A stretch of 10,724 bases of DNA. Source: JACCXJ01 sp052387115 (GTDB lineage Bacteria > Pseudomonadota > Gammaproteobacteria > JACCXJ01). The stretch is from NCBI GenBank assembly GCA_052387115.1, contig JBQTJM010000121.1, positions 1 to 10,724 of the forward strand. The letters are read 5' to 3'. The notes under the pieces are model-generated. The model did not search any database. It was given only the letters and a program-made list of their open reading frames with translations, and was not told the DNA's origin. Position numbers and translations under genes: made by a program. This document shows positions 1 to 5,570 of this stretch, in pieces (position 1 is the stretch's first letter; each line of letters begins with the position of its first letter).

Positions 1-79
1 GTTTCCGCCTCCCCTCCCCACCGTCTTGGTTTACCGATAATGTTGATCAGCAGACCGTAGGGCGCGCGTCCGCGCCAAC

Positions 80-273
80 TCATTCGCGGAAGGCAGCGCC
101 GTTGTTGCATCCCCAATTTGCCGGCAACTACCCCTTTGACATACCGGTGGAAGCTCGAATACGGCCAATGGCTCATGTATGCCACGTATCCATGCTTCAC
201 CTGGTTCCAATGGATGTAATCGATAATCAGGCATGACGGAATCATAAGGTCAACGAATGGCATGGGCACGCGC
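80..273 (-). pseudogene. REP-associated tyrosine transposase (RAYT, Y1_Tnp) C-terminal remnant
   Basis: On the minus strand, one frame encodes IIDYIHWNQVKHGYV followed by HWPYSSFHRYVKG. This is the hallmark C-terminal region of RAYT proteins (DYIHxNPVKHGxV, then DWPYSSFHRYV). After the HRYV motif the reading shifts: the usual ending continues in another frame as LPANWGCNNGAAFRE and a TGA at about 80-82, so the remnant carries a frameshift as well as having lost its N-terminal catalytic half (no HUH motif is present). The frame opens after a TAA just above 273, with the brnA gene directly upstream instead of the rest of the transposase. RAYTs are thought to mobilise REP palindromes. This copy is dead. 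The family call rests on motif recognition only. Confidence 0.75.
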
Positions 274-296
274 CCTACGCTTGCTTACACTCGAAC

Positions 297-554
297 CTAC
301 GCCGCGTGCAACTCTTCCCGCAGCACGCGCCGCAGCGTTTCCTCATCGATTGGACGTCTGCTCAGATACTCCCGCAGTGCCAGGTTGATGGCTGTCTGAT
401 AACCCGTACCCTGTTGTTCGGCTCGTGCCCGGAAGTCCTCCAGCACATCGTTATCCAGCAGGATAGTGATGCGCGTCTTTCCACACCGCAGTCGATTCAG
501 GTGTTCCACCTCGGTGGCGCGCGTCGCGCCAGTCATGTCGTATTCACGCTTCAT
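297..554 (-). CDS. brnA: BrnA-family antitoxin
   Basis: This 85-residue protein carries the ribbon-helix-helix core typical of BrnA antitoxins: RITILLDNDVLEDFRARAEQ at about residues 28-47, then GYQTAINLALREYL. The ribbon strand (RITILL) would contact DNA, and the C-terminal tail (DEETLRRVLREELHAA) would contact the toxin. In the family, BrnA neutralises the RNase BrnT and represses the shared operon. It overlaps the end of the toxin gene by 11 bases (544-554), the usual toxin-first order, and suggests translational coupling. The reading frame is intact and of normal length, so it may still be made although the toxin frame is broken. An ATG at 537-539 (residue 7) is an alternative start. Confidence 0.88.
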   Translation of the reverse strand: MKREYDMTGATRATEVEHLNRLRCGKTRITILLDNDVLEDFRARAEQQGTGYQTAINLALREYLSRRPIDEETLRRVLREELHAA

Positions 555-814
555 AAGATTGCCGCTCCTTCTTGGTCGCGGGTCTTGCGGAAATTAGCCG
601 GATCGCGTCCGGTTCCCGATACGGGTATACCACTGTCAAGAGCCGCTCGAGGGCATCCCTCCCCACCGCCACGAACCGATGCTCATCCTCCGTGCCGGCA
701 TCCTCGCGTACCAGCGCCATGGGGGTCGAGCAGGACCGGCTTGGCATCTTCGAGGTCTACACGATGTTTGCGGCGATTGATGGCGTTCTTCGCGGGGTCA
801 TACTCGATATACAC
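544..814 (-). pseudogene. brnT: BrnT-family ribonuclease toxin, frameshifted
   Basis: Two frames together give a full BrnT of about 90 residues. The first frame starts at a GTG (814) with VYIEYDPAKNAINRRKHRVD, then LEDAKPVLLDP. The second continues with MALVREDAGTEDEHRFVAVG, then RDALERLLTVVYPYREPDAIRLISARPATKKERQSYEA. The start matches the BrnT pattern (EWDPxKAxxNxxKHGV) and the end matches RIISARxATxxERxxYE. The frames join at a run of five C (minus strand, about 721-725). Four C would restore one continuous protein, so this is either a one-base insertion mutation or a base-calling error. As written, translation from 814 ends early. BrnT is an RNase of RelE-like fold that arrests translation. 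It heads the operon with brnA. Confidence 0.8.
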
Positions 815-821
815 GCTGCAA

Positions 822-851
822 ATTATGCATATTCAATGTGCATTAAGTCAA
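822..851 (-). promoter_or_regulatory. Possible sigma-70 promoter of the brnTA operon
   Basis: The minus strand reads TTGACT (851-846), an 18-base spacer, then CATAAT (827-822). Transcription would start near 815, almost exactly at the GTG start of brnT (814), so the message could be leaderless. The area is AT-rich and contains ATGCAT-centred symmetry that could be an operator for the BrnA ribbon-helix-helix protein, which autoregulates in known systems. Only the box matches are seen; the rest is inference. Confidence 0.45.
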
Positions 852-1156
852 CATTTCGAAGGGCGCCGACAGGGTGTAGATCCGCGAATACGTCACCATC
901 GGGCGGAGAGGAACAAAGCTATGACAGGATGGGCATCGTCCACCATGCGGCGGCTCATCACAGTCTATCTACCATGCTTAGAGAGGGATAAGGTGGGCAA
1001 TGCCCACGCTACCCTGGCTTCATCTCACTTGAGACCGATAACAGTATCTACCCCGGCTATCCTTACTTTTTACCGAAAGCGCTCCGCCACATCCCACGGC
1101 AATTTCAGGATCGTAGATTACGATATAGGCATCAAGGCCTGAACCCCGGTCTTGGC
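852..1156. other. Gene-free stretch between brnTA and the TPR gene
   Basis: No convincing gene was seen on either strand. A plus-strand open frame runs through here but is mostly a shadow of brnTA and has no recognisable domain. A short minus-strand frame near 1030-1150 reads LDAYIVIYDPEIAVG but has no good start codon and no known family, so it is not called. The stretch contains a perfect REP-like palindrome at 993-1007. Confidence 0.5.
993..1007. repeat. REP-like short palindrome
   Basis: GTGGGCA-A-TGCCCAC is a perfect inverted repeat with 7-bp arms around one base, flanked by AAG and GCTACC. GTGGGCA/TGCCCAC palindromes with nearby ACCCT sequence resemble extragenic palindromes that accompany RAYT transposases. 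A RAYT remnant lies about 700 bases away. Only one copy occurs in this window, so membership of a repeat family cannot be shown here. Confidence 0.5.
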
Positions 1157-2416
1157 CTACAGGCGATCGAGGTCAAGCGCGTCGCCGTCGCCCGCCCAGC
1201 TCTTGGCGAGCAGTCCCTCCACGGTGCGGAGGGACGGGATGTCGCCGCGGCGCCGTGCCCGACCGTTGTTCGGCGTGCGGGCGAGCGCGACGCGGAAGCA
1301 TTGCTCCGCCGGAGCGAGCTCGCCGGCGAGCAGCCACACCGCCCCCAGCGACTGGTGAACCGGATAATACCAATAGGGCGGATCCCTGGCGGGGAGACGG
1401 TCCTGGATCGCCGCCGCGACCTCGAATTCACTCGCGGCCCCCACCCGATCACCGCGGGCCTGGGCAATGCGGCCGAGCACCACGTGATGTGCGAGACCCA
1501 ATATATCCTGCGCCGGCACGCCGGCGGCGCTCAGATCCTTGAAGTTGGCCTGCGCGCTGAGGGTGGTGATGGCGCGGGCCTCTCCCTGCGCGGCCTCGAT
1601 GCGGCCCTGCGCCGCATACGCCACCCCGCGCGCGTAATGCCACATCGCCTTGACGTAAGGGAATTCCGCCCCCGGGCTGGGGAGAGCCAGCACCCGCTCG
1701 GGGGTGCTGAACTGAACATGGGCGAAGTAGGGCGCTGCCTTCATCGGCTGGGCCGGGGCAGAGGCGCGGACCGCCTCGTCCGAGACGGTGCGCTCGAGCT
1801 TCTCCGCAGCGGCCAGGGTGGTCTCCCCATCGCCCGCCATTTGCGCGGAGACCAACAGGGAATGGATATGGTGAGGGTAGTAGCGCTCTGGATAGATACC
1901 CGCGGGCCTCGCCCTGGCAAGATAGGCCTCATCCACGGTGATGGCGGCCCGATTCACGGCGAGCGCATCGAGATAGCGCCCGACCTGGTTATAGACATGG
2001 GCCGCCATGTGCACGAGATGCCCGGCCCCGGGCATCAGCGCGGCCAGGCGTTCGGCGTACCGCTCTGCCCGCCGGGGCGCGGTCGGGACCGCTACCGTGT
2101 GGAGGTAGTAATGGATGGCACCGGGGTGATCGGGGTTTTTGGCGAGCACCCGCTCCAGCGTCTTGACGATCGCGGCGATCCGGCCCTTTGAGCGGCCACG
2201 GTCCGCTTGCGCGGAGTCCCAGAGGCTCAGGTCCATCAGGGCCTCGGCATAGAGGACGGCGATGTCGAGGTCGTCGGGGAAACGCGCCGCCACCCGGCCC
2301 ATGGCCTGCGCGTAAGCGGCATCGAGCGCCCGGCGCCGGGCCTTCGGATCGCTGGCGTAGCGCGTCGCGAGTGCCTCGATGTGCGCCCGTTCCCGCTCGC
2401 TCGCCCGCGCGGCCAC
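1157..2416 (-). CDS. TPR-repeat protein, 5'-truncated
   Basis: The frame encodes a tetratricopeptide-type protein. Recognisable stretches are ERERAHIEALATRYASDP, PDDLDIAVLYAEALMDLS, GRIAAIVKTLERVLAKNPDH, LAALMPGAGHLVHMAAHVYN and VKAMWHYARGVAYAAQG. This matches a family of roughly 500-residue proteobacterial TPR proteins, usually exported, with the LMPGAGHLVHMPAH motif; no enzymatic role is known. Relatives begin with a signal peptide and over 100 residues of TPR that are missing here. The frame stays open upstream to 2653, but that part overlaps the secreted-protein gene in another frame and looks like its shadow. The likeliest usable start is the GTG at 2414-2416, two bases after the neighbour's TAA, giving 419 residues; no clear ribosome binding site precedes it. 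I judge this a deletion remnant, perhaps still translated by coupling. Confidence 0.7.
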   Translation of the reverse strand: MAARASERERAHIEALATRYASDPKARRRALDAAYAQAMGRVAARFPDDLDIAVLYAEALMDLSLWDSAQADRGRSKGRIAAIVKTLERVLAKNPDHPGAIHYYLHTVAVPTAPRRAERYAERLAALMPGAGHLVHMAAHVYNQVGRYLDALAVNRAAITVDEAYLARARPAGIYPERYYPHHIHSLLVSAQMAGDGETTLAAAEKLERTVSDEAVRASAPAQPMKAAPYFAHVQFSTPERVLALPSPGAEFPYVKAMWHYARGVAYAAQGRIEAAQGEARAITTLSAQANFKDLSAAGVPAQDILGLAHHVVLGRIAQARGDRVGAASEFEVAAAIQDRLPARDPPYWYYPVHQSLGAVWLLAGELAPAEQCFRVALARTPNNGRARRRGDIPSLRTVEGLLAKSWAGDGDALDLDRL

Positions 2417-2418
2417 TC

Positions 2419-3111
2419 TTAGAGACAAGGTTGTATCAGGGGAGCGGGCTCCGTGACCCCCATCTCCGTCACCTGCACCCGGACCGGCTGAGAGACAGAG
2501 GGGCCGGGCGGAAACGCGCTTTTCAACTCTACGGCCACCCGATAGGTGTCGGCGTTCGGGCCGGCGGGCGGGGACGCAGTCCAGTCCATAGCCCGGGCCT
2601 CTACCGGGCTGAGCTCGCAGTGCGCCGGCTCGCCTTCCCCCTCGGGTATCCACAGGCCCCGGTAGCTCGCCGAGTCGAGCCCGGTGAACCGGTCCTCGCC
2701 GGCAAGCTTGCGGTAGAAGGACTCCGTCAGGGCGTAGCCCGGGCAGGTCGATTCCGTCGCCCCCGCGGGGCCCCCATAGCCATTCGCCGCGGACTGGGAG
2801 CCGGTCGCAAAGAAAAGCTCGCCGAACCCGGACCCGTCATCGTTGGAGCCGGCGTTCATCTCGACCTCCACGACGAAGCTCGTGCAGGGCTCCGCACCCG
2901 CCTCCGGGGCCTCATAGTAGCTGCCGCTCGTGAGCCGCGCCCCGGTAAAGCGGGCGGGCACTTGCAGCCGCTGGTGGGCCTTCGCGCCCGCGCAGGCGTC
3001 GGTGGCAGGGCCCGCGCCCGTTGCGTCGTGGATGATGACGCCACTCACGGCGCCCTGCGCGTACACGGCCGCGCCCAGGCACAAGGATAAAGAAAGACGG
3101 TTGCGTTTCAT
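2419..3111 (-). CDS. Secreted protein of unknown function (230 aa) under a sigma-54 promoter
   Basis: The protein begins MKRNRLSLSLCLGAAVYAQG, a Sec signal peptide with a probable cut after VYA (residue 18). The mature part, about 210 residues, has five cysteines (40, 76, 123, 165, 229), no membrane segment and no lipobox. It is rich in Gly, Ala, Ser and acidic residues and ends APLIQPCL. I do not recognise the family, and there is no PEP-CTERM or other sorting tail. The start is well set: GGAGGA lies 6 bases before the ATG at 3111. Upstream are a roughly 70-base leader, a -24/-12 promoter (3193-3208) and the nested palindrome (3307-3343), which suggests activation by the neighbouring sigma-54 regulator. 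Its stop codon touches the truncated TPR gene, so its native downstream context has been lost. Confidence 0.72.
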   Translation of the reverse strand: MKRNRLSLSLCLGAAVYAQGAVSGVIIHDATGAGPATDACAGAKAHQRLQVPARFTGARLTSGSYYEAPEAGAEPCTSFVVEVEMNAGSNDDGSGFGELFFATGSQSAANGYGGPAGATESTCPGYALTESFYRKLAGEDRFTGLDSASYRGLWIPEGEGEPAHCELSPVEARAMDWTASPPAGPNADTYRVAVELKSAFPPGPSVSQPVRVQVTEMGVTEPAPLIQPCL

Positions 3112-3192
3112 GGTCGTTCCTCCAAATTGGAAAAATTAAACAGTTGAAAGTCTTGGTTTACGACACCGGTCATCCGATATCGCCACTCAGGT

Positions 3193-3208
3193 AGCGACGC
3201 GTGTGCCA
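3193..3208 (-). promoter_or_regulatory. Sigma-54 (-24/-12) promoter of the 230-aa secreted protein gene
   Basis: The minus strand reads TGGCACACGCGTCGCT. It matches the sigma-54 consensus TGGCACG-N4-TTGCW, with GG and GC separated by exactly ten bases; the only element mismatch is C for T in the -12 box. Transcription would begin about 12 bases downstream, near 3182, giving a leader of about 70 bases. The same sequence in copy B sits at the same distance from its own gene, which argues for function. Confidence 0.75.
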
Positions 3209-3306
3209 CGTTCGTGGCTGTGCGCAACTGCTTTGTATTTTGGCGTGTTTATGCGCGATGTTCAGGTGGATATCGATCCAGTTGCAGGATCTCAGCAGAG
3301 GATCCG

Positions 3307-3343
3307 CTACCGATATTTCGGTACCCTACCGAAATATCGGTAG
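3307..3343. promoter_or_regulatory. Nested palindrome, probable enhancer site (UAS), copy A
   Basis: CTACCGATATTTCGGTA, then CCC, then TACCGAAATATCGGTAG: 17-bp arms that mirror each other perfectly. Each arm is itself a palindrome (TACCGA-4-TCGGTA), so the element offers two 16-bp dimer sites whose centres are 19 bp apart. It lies about 125 bp upstream of the sigma-54 promoter, a normal distance for enhancer binding, and directly after the codons for an activator's helix-turn-helix. No T-run follows on either strand, so it is not a typical intrinsic terminator. Binding by the activator is inferred. Confidence 0.7.
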
Positions 3344-3346
3344 CGT

Positions 3347-3490
3347 TCAGGGCTTGCGGGTGATGCCCAGCTTCTGCATGCGGGACTGGAGGGTGGTGTA
3401 CTTGAGGCCGAGAAGCTCGGCCGCGCCGCCCGGGCCGGCTGAGGCGCCAGCCAGTGGCTTCGAGCGCCTTGACGATGTGGGCGCGCCCAA
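3347..3490 (-). pseudogene. Sigma-54 activator C-terminal remnant, copy A
   Basis: The minus strand encodes RAHIVKALEATGWRLS and, after a frameshift, LLGLKYTTLQSRMQKLGITRKP followed by a TGA. This is nearly identical to the last 45 residues of the activator at 5571-7052, its Fis-type helix-turn-helix. Beyond about 3487 the similarity stops, and no PAS or AAA+ sequence is present. It is a duplicated 3' tail, not a gene. Confidence 0.82.
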
Positions 3491-3570
3491 GGGTGCCATC
3501 GACCCTCTCCTGCCAGCGCACCGCGGCCGAGGGCCGTGGCGATTGCAGCGCGGTCGAATATCGGGTCGGC

Positions 3571-3595
3571 AAAAAAGCCGGCTTCCTTGCCGGCT
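3571..3595 (-). terminator. Rho-independent terminator after the beta-helix protein gene
   Basis: On the minus strand AGCCGGC-AAGGAA-GCCGGCT is followed by a run of T (the six A at 3571-3576 on the plus strand). A 7-bp GC-rich stem with a 6-base loop and T-tract is a textbook intrinsic terminator. It lies about 75 bases past the stop of the 3669-4322 gene and separates that unit from the next control block. Confidence 0.78.
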
Positions 3596-3668
3596 GTGAT
3601 GGCGGGTTGCGCTTCGTTGACCCGCCCGTCACGGACTTCCTTGGGGCGCGTGCGATCGCCGTTACCGG

Positions 3669-4322
3669 TCAAGGCCCCCGAGCTATTCCCTCGACTCCCT
3701 GGTTATTGCTGAGAGCACAGTTCTCCCCGTCGAAGATGATATCGACGATGTTCCCGCTGCTGACGCTGTTGCCGGTCACCAGCGCCGGGCAGGTGACCCT
3801 GAGCGGGGCGCCGTCTACCAGGTTTCCGCTCACGATGCCCTTCGTGCGCGTCTGGATACCGTCGCCCGCGCCTACCGCCCGAGTTCCCGCCAGGACGACG
3901 TTGTCACGCACGATGGCCTCGTCTCCGGCAAGGATGCCCTGTTGCATGGTGTTGTCTCCTCCGACTCGCATCCCCTCTATCACCTCCCCGAAGCCTTCCG
4001 TGAAGTCGATGCCGGCCCTGAAGTTGGTCACCACCCCATTGCGCACACTGACCCTGGCGCGCTCTGCGTCGGTGTTGAAGCCGATCCCGGTCCCGGTGCC
4101 ATTTCCTTTGATGGTATGGCCCCTGAGGTCCAGGCTCACGTCGCTCGCGGCGATCACGATGCAGTTCCCCGCGGCATTGAGGTTCTTCGTGAGTTGAAAG
4201 GAACCCCGTCCGGTGATGGTTCGGCACGAGTCGATATTGGTCACGGCCCAAGCCGGCTGGGCAAGGGCGCCGAGCGCGAGCGTCAAGGCCGCGGTCTTCT
4301 TTACAAAGTGTTGCGCTTTCAT
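3669..4322 (-). CDS. Secreted right-handed beta-helix protein under a sigma-54 promoter
   Basis: The 217-residue protein starts with a clear Sec signal peptide (KKTAALTLALGALAQPAWA, cut after residue 26). The mature part shows the repeating pattern of a parallel beta-helix: SCRTITGRGSFQLTKNLNAA, then NCIVIAASDVSLDLRGHTIK, GNGTGTGIGF, VSVRNGVVTNFRAGIDF and VRDNVVLAG. Such proteins (NosD or pectate-lyase-like folds) are often surface or periplasmic and may bind or cleave polysaccharide; no catalytic residues can be assigned here. Four cysteines (33, 54, 178, 202) could form disulphides. The ATG at 4322 is preceded by GGAG eight bases upstream. The gene has its own -24/-12 promoter (4404-4419), enhancer palindrome (4528-4564) and terminator (3571-3595), so it is a single transcription unit. 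Confidence 0.85.
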   Translation of the reverse strand: MKAQHFVKKTAALTLALGALAQPAWAVTNIDSCRTITGRGSFQLTKNLNAAGNCIVIAASDVSLDLRGHTIKGNGTGTGIGFNTDAERARVSVRNGVVTNFRAGIDFTEGFGEVIEGMRVGGDNTMQQGILAGDEAIVRDNVVLAGTRAVGAGDGIQTRTKGIVSGNLVDGAPLRVTCPALVTGNSVSSGNIVDIIFDGENCALSNNQGVEGIARGP

Positions 4323-4403
4323 GGAATGTCTCCGTCAATTCAAAATTGCGTCAATAAGGTTTCGGTTTGCGCCACCCGTTATCCGGCATCGCGACGGAGA
4401 TAT

Positions 4404-4419
4404 TGCGACGCGTGTGCCA
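4404..4419 (-). promoter_or_regulatory. Sigma-54 (-24/-12) promoter of the beta-helix protein gene
   Basis: The minus strand reads TGGCACACGCGTCGCA, with GG-N10-GC spacing exact and one -12 mismatch (TCGCA for TTGCA). The predicted start near 4393 leaves a leader of about 70 bases before the ATG at 4322, as in copy A. The enhancer palindrome lies about 130 bp upstream. Confidence 0.77.
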
Positions 4420-4527
4420 CGTCCGATGCGGAACCAGCGGGCTGGCACAACTGCTTGTATTTAGGCGTGTTTATGTGCGATCCTTGGGTGATATCGATCC
4501 AGCCACAGGATCTCAGCATCGGATCCG

Positions 4528-4564
4528 CTACCGACATTTCGGTAGCCTACCGAAATATCGGTAG
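4528..4564. promoter_or_regulatory. Nested palindrome, probable enhancer site (UAS), copy B
   Basis: CTACCGACATTTCGGTA, GCC, TACCGAAATATCGGTAG. It is the same element as at 3307-3343 with a single arm change (T to C at 4535, within the 4-base spacer of the outer palindrome) and a changed central triplet. All four TACCGA/TCGGTA half-sites are kept, while the sequence between UAS and promoter has drifted, which points to selection on the half-sites. Confidence 0.7.
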
Positions 4565-4567
4565 GGC

Positions 4568-4697
4568 TCAGGCCTTGCGCGTGATGCCCAGCTTCTGCAT
4601 GCGGGATTGGAGGGTCGTGTACTTGAGGCCGAGGAGCTCGGCCGCACCGTCCTTGCCGCTGAGCGCCAGCCGGTGGCTCCAGCGCCTTGACGACGTC
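4568..4697 (-). pseudogene. Sigma-54 activator C-terminal remnant, copy B
   Basis: The TGA at 4568-4570 is preceded (minus strand) by codons for KYTTLQSRMQKLGITRKA. With a small deletion shifting frame, the match extends back to VVKALE. It equals the end of the activator at 5571-7052 and lacks everything upstream. It is a 3' tail carried with the enhancer, cut off at about 4697. Confidence 0.82.
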
Positions 4698-4715
4698 ACA
4701 AGGTCAGAAGCCAGA

Positions 4716-5066
4716 TCACAGCGGTAAGTAGGTGATCCGGTTAACCCACTCTTCCGCTTCGCTGGCCCCCCATATCAGCTCAAGTTCCTCAACCACGACG
4801 CTGTGCGGCAATGCCTGACTGAGGATCACTACGCCCGCGCTGTGCTCCTTACGGATGAAGTTGCCGAAGTGGCGGGGCATCTTGGTTTCATCGTGGCTGA
4901 CGAGGATACGACCTTCTCGCGCGGCCAAGGCCAGCACTTCAGGGTCGCTCTGGCCAGCGAGGCCCGCTTTCGTCGCGGATTGAAAATCGATCTCGGGTTC
5001 GCGTCGAAGCAATTTGCGCACGATCAGGAAATTCAGATCTGCGTCCGCCTGGAAACGGACGATCAT
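4716..5066 (-). CDS. DUF5615 PIN-like toxin
   Basis: The 116-residue protein has the pattern of DUF5615 (PIN/Mut7-C-like) toxins: an N-terminal acidic strand FQADADLNFLIVRKLLR, a central SDPEVLALAAREGRILVSHD motif, and a C-terminal helix region VVVEELELIWGASEAEEWVN. In PIN-like folds the acidic residues (here D8, D10, about D66-E68 and D79) hold the metal ions used to cleave RNA. It starts directly after the stop of the DUF433 gene (TGAATG), so the two are translationally coupled, antitoxin first. The VapC-like ribonuclease role is inferred from the family. The frame is intact. The pair sits between the activator and a former target, suggesting insertion. Confidence 0.85.
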   Translation of the reverse strand: MIVRFQADADLNFLIVRKLLRREPEIDFQSATKAGLAGQSDPEVLALAAREGRILVSHDETKMPRHFGNFIRKEHSAGVVILSQALPHSVVVEELELIWGASEAEEWVNRITYLPL

Positions 5067-5393
5067 TCAGGCCTTGGCGCGCAGCTCACGCCGTCTCAAT
5101 GCCAGCTGTTCGTAAAAGGCGGGATCGGCATCGCGGGCCGCCTGGCGTTGCTGGTCATAACGCTCACGCTTATCGGCAAGATCGGCGTCCACTTCGGCGC
5201 GATGACCGAGATAGAACGCCAGCGCGCCATGGATTTGTTCCAGCGTCAGGAGCGGATAGCCTTCTTGGATACCTTCGGCTGAATGCCCGTCCAAATAGGC
5301 ATAGACGACCGAAGCCAGCGAAATGCGGGTGTTGCTGAGGTGATAACCCCCCTCCCGTTTCTCAACGTAGTGCTTGTCTGTCACCATGCCCAT
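5067..5393 (-). CDS. DUF433 antitoxin-like protein
   Basis: The 108-residue protein contains the DUF433 core (YHLSNTRISLASVVYAYLDG, then GIQEGYPLLTLEQIHGALAF), a winged helix-turn-helix where EGYPxLTxEQIxxALxFY is diagnostic. The C-terminal half is a charged helix (DLADKRERYDQQRQAARD) likely to bind the partner. DUF433 proteins pair with DUF5615 toxins as VapB45/VapC45-type modules and probably repress their own promoter. The start may be the ATG at 5391-5393 or the one two codons later (5385-5387); no strong Shine-Dalgarno sequence separates them. Confidence 0.85.
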   Translation of the reverse strand: MGMVTDKHYVEKREGGYHLSNTRISLASVVYAYLDGHSAEGIQEGYPLLTLEQIHGALAFYLGHRAEVDADLADKRERYDQQRQAARDADPAFYEQLALRRRELRAKA

Positions 5394-5429
5394 GCGTCCC
5401 GTTTACGAAGTCCAAAACACATGTTAAGA

Positions 5430-5458
5430 ATGCTAAACTACAAGAGGTAATATTTCAA
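5430..5458 (-). promoter_or_regulatory. Possible sigma-70 promoter of the DUF433/DUF5615 pair
   Basis: The minus strand reads TTGAAA, 17 bases, TAGCAT, within an AT-rich patch that stands out from its GC-rich surroundings. The start would fall near 5423, about 30 bases before the first ATG. Match quality is moderate. Confidence 0.4.
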
Positions 5459-5476
5459 GACCTGACCCCTTTTTCC

Positions 5477-5496
5477 GGGCGGCGAGAAGGCCGCCC
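5477..5496. other. GC-rich hairpin in the gap between the activator and the toxin-antitoxin pair
   Basis: GGGCGGC-GAGAAG-GCCGCCC is a perfect 7-bp inverted repeat. No T-run follows on either strand (there is a T5 before it on the plus strand), so it is not a standard terminator. The rest of 5394-5570 holds no gene. Confidence 0.45.
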
Positions 5497-5570
5497 CGTT
5501 GAAGGAAGCCGACCTCGGCGAATAGCGTGGGTTTGCCGCGGACATGCGTCGCATCGCATCTTGGTAGCGA

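Larger units (their letters stand above)
3154..3487 (-). repeat. Upstream control block, copy A
   Basis: This is a diverged duplicate of 4361-4697. Shared pieces in the same order and strand are: CGACGCGTGTGCCACG, a stretch like ATCGATCCAG, CAGGATCTCAGCA, GGATCCGCTACCGA, the nested palindrome, and about 140 bp coding for the end of a sigma-54 activator. The unit therefore runs from activator 3' end through enhancer to promoter. Divergence is highest in the leader and in the centre between enhancer and promoter. Confidence 0.8.
4361..4697 (-). repeat. Upstream control block, copy B
   Basis: This is the partner of 3154-3487, with the same order of activator tail, nested palindrome, GGATCTCAGCA and GGATCCGCTACCGA blocks, and sigma-54 promoter. 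It controls the beta-helix protein gene. Its outer edge near 4697 is where similarity to the activator stops and DNA leading to the DUF5615/DUF433 pair begins. Confidence 0.8.

Noticed and set aside
306..1142. Plus-strand open frame of 278 codons
   Set aside because: It lies antisense to brnA and brnT, which have clear family motifs; its protein has no recognisable domain and is rich in Arg, Pro and Ser.
1030..1150. Short minus-strand frame with YIVIYDPEIAVG
   Set aside because: It lacks a start codon and a ribosome binding site, and no family is recognised.
2417..2653. N-terminal 79 codons of the TPR open frame
   Set aside because: This part overlaps the end of the 230-aa gene in another frame, has no TPR character and is Arg/Gly-rich.
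1301..3090. Two long plus-strand open frames of about 300 codons each
   Set aside because: They are antisense to the TPR and secreted-protein genes in GC-rich DNA and show Arg/Gly/Pro-rich composition typical of shadow frames.
3307..3343. Nested palindrome as a transcription terminator of the activator
   Set aside because: No T-run follows on either strand, each arm is itself palindromic, and it sits at enhancer distance from a sigma-54 promoter.
3249..3672. Minus-strand frames of 121 and 127 codons
   Set aside because: They read through an intrinsic terminator, an activator tail and the nested palindrome; only the tail segment has meaning.
5477..5496. Hairpin as an intrinsic terminator for the activator
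   Set aside because: On the minus strand it is followed by GGAAAAAGG, not T, so the T-tract is on the wrong side.
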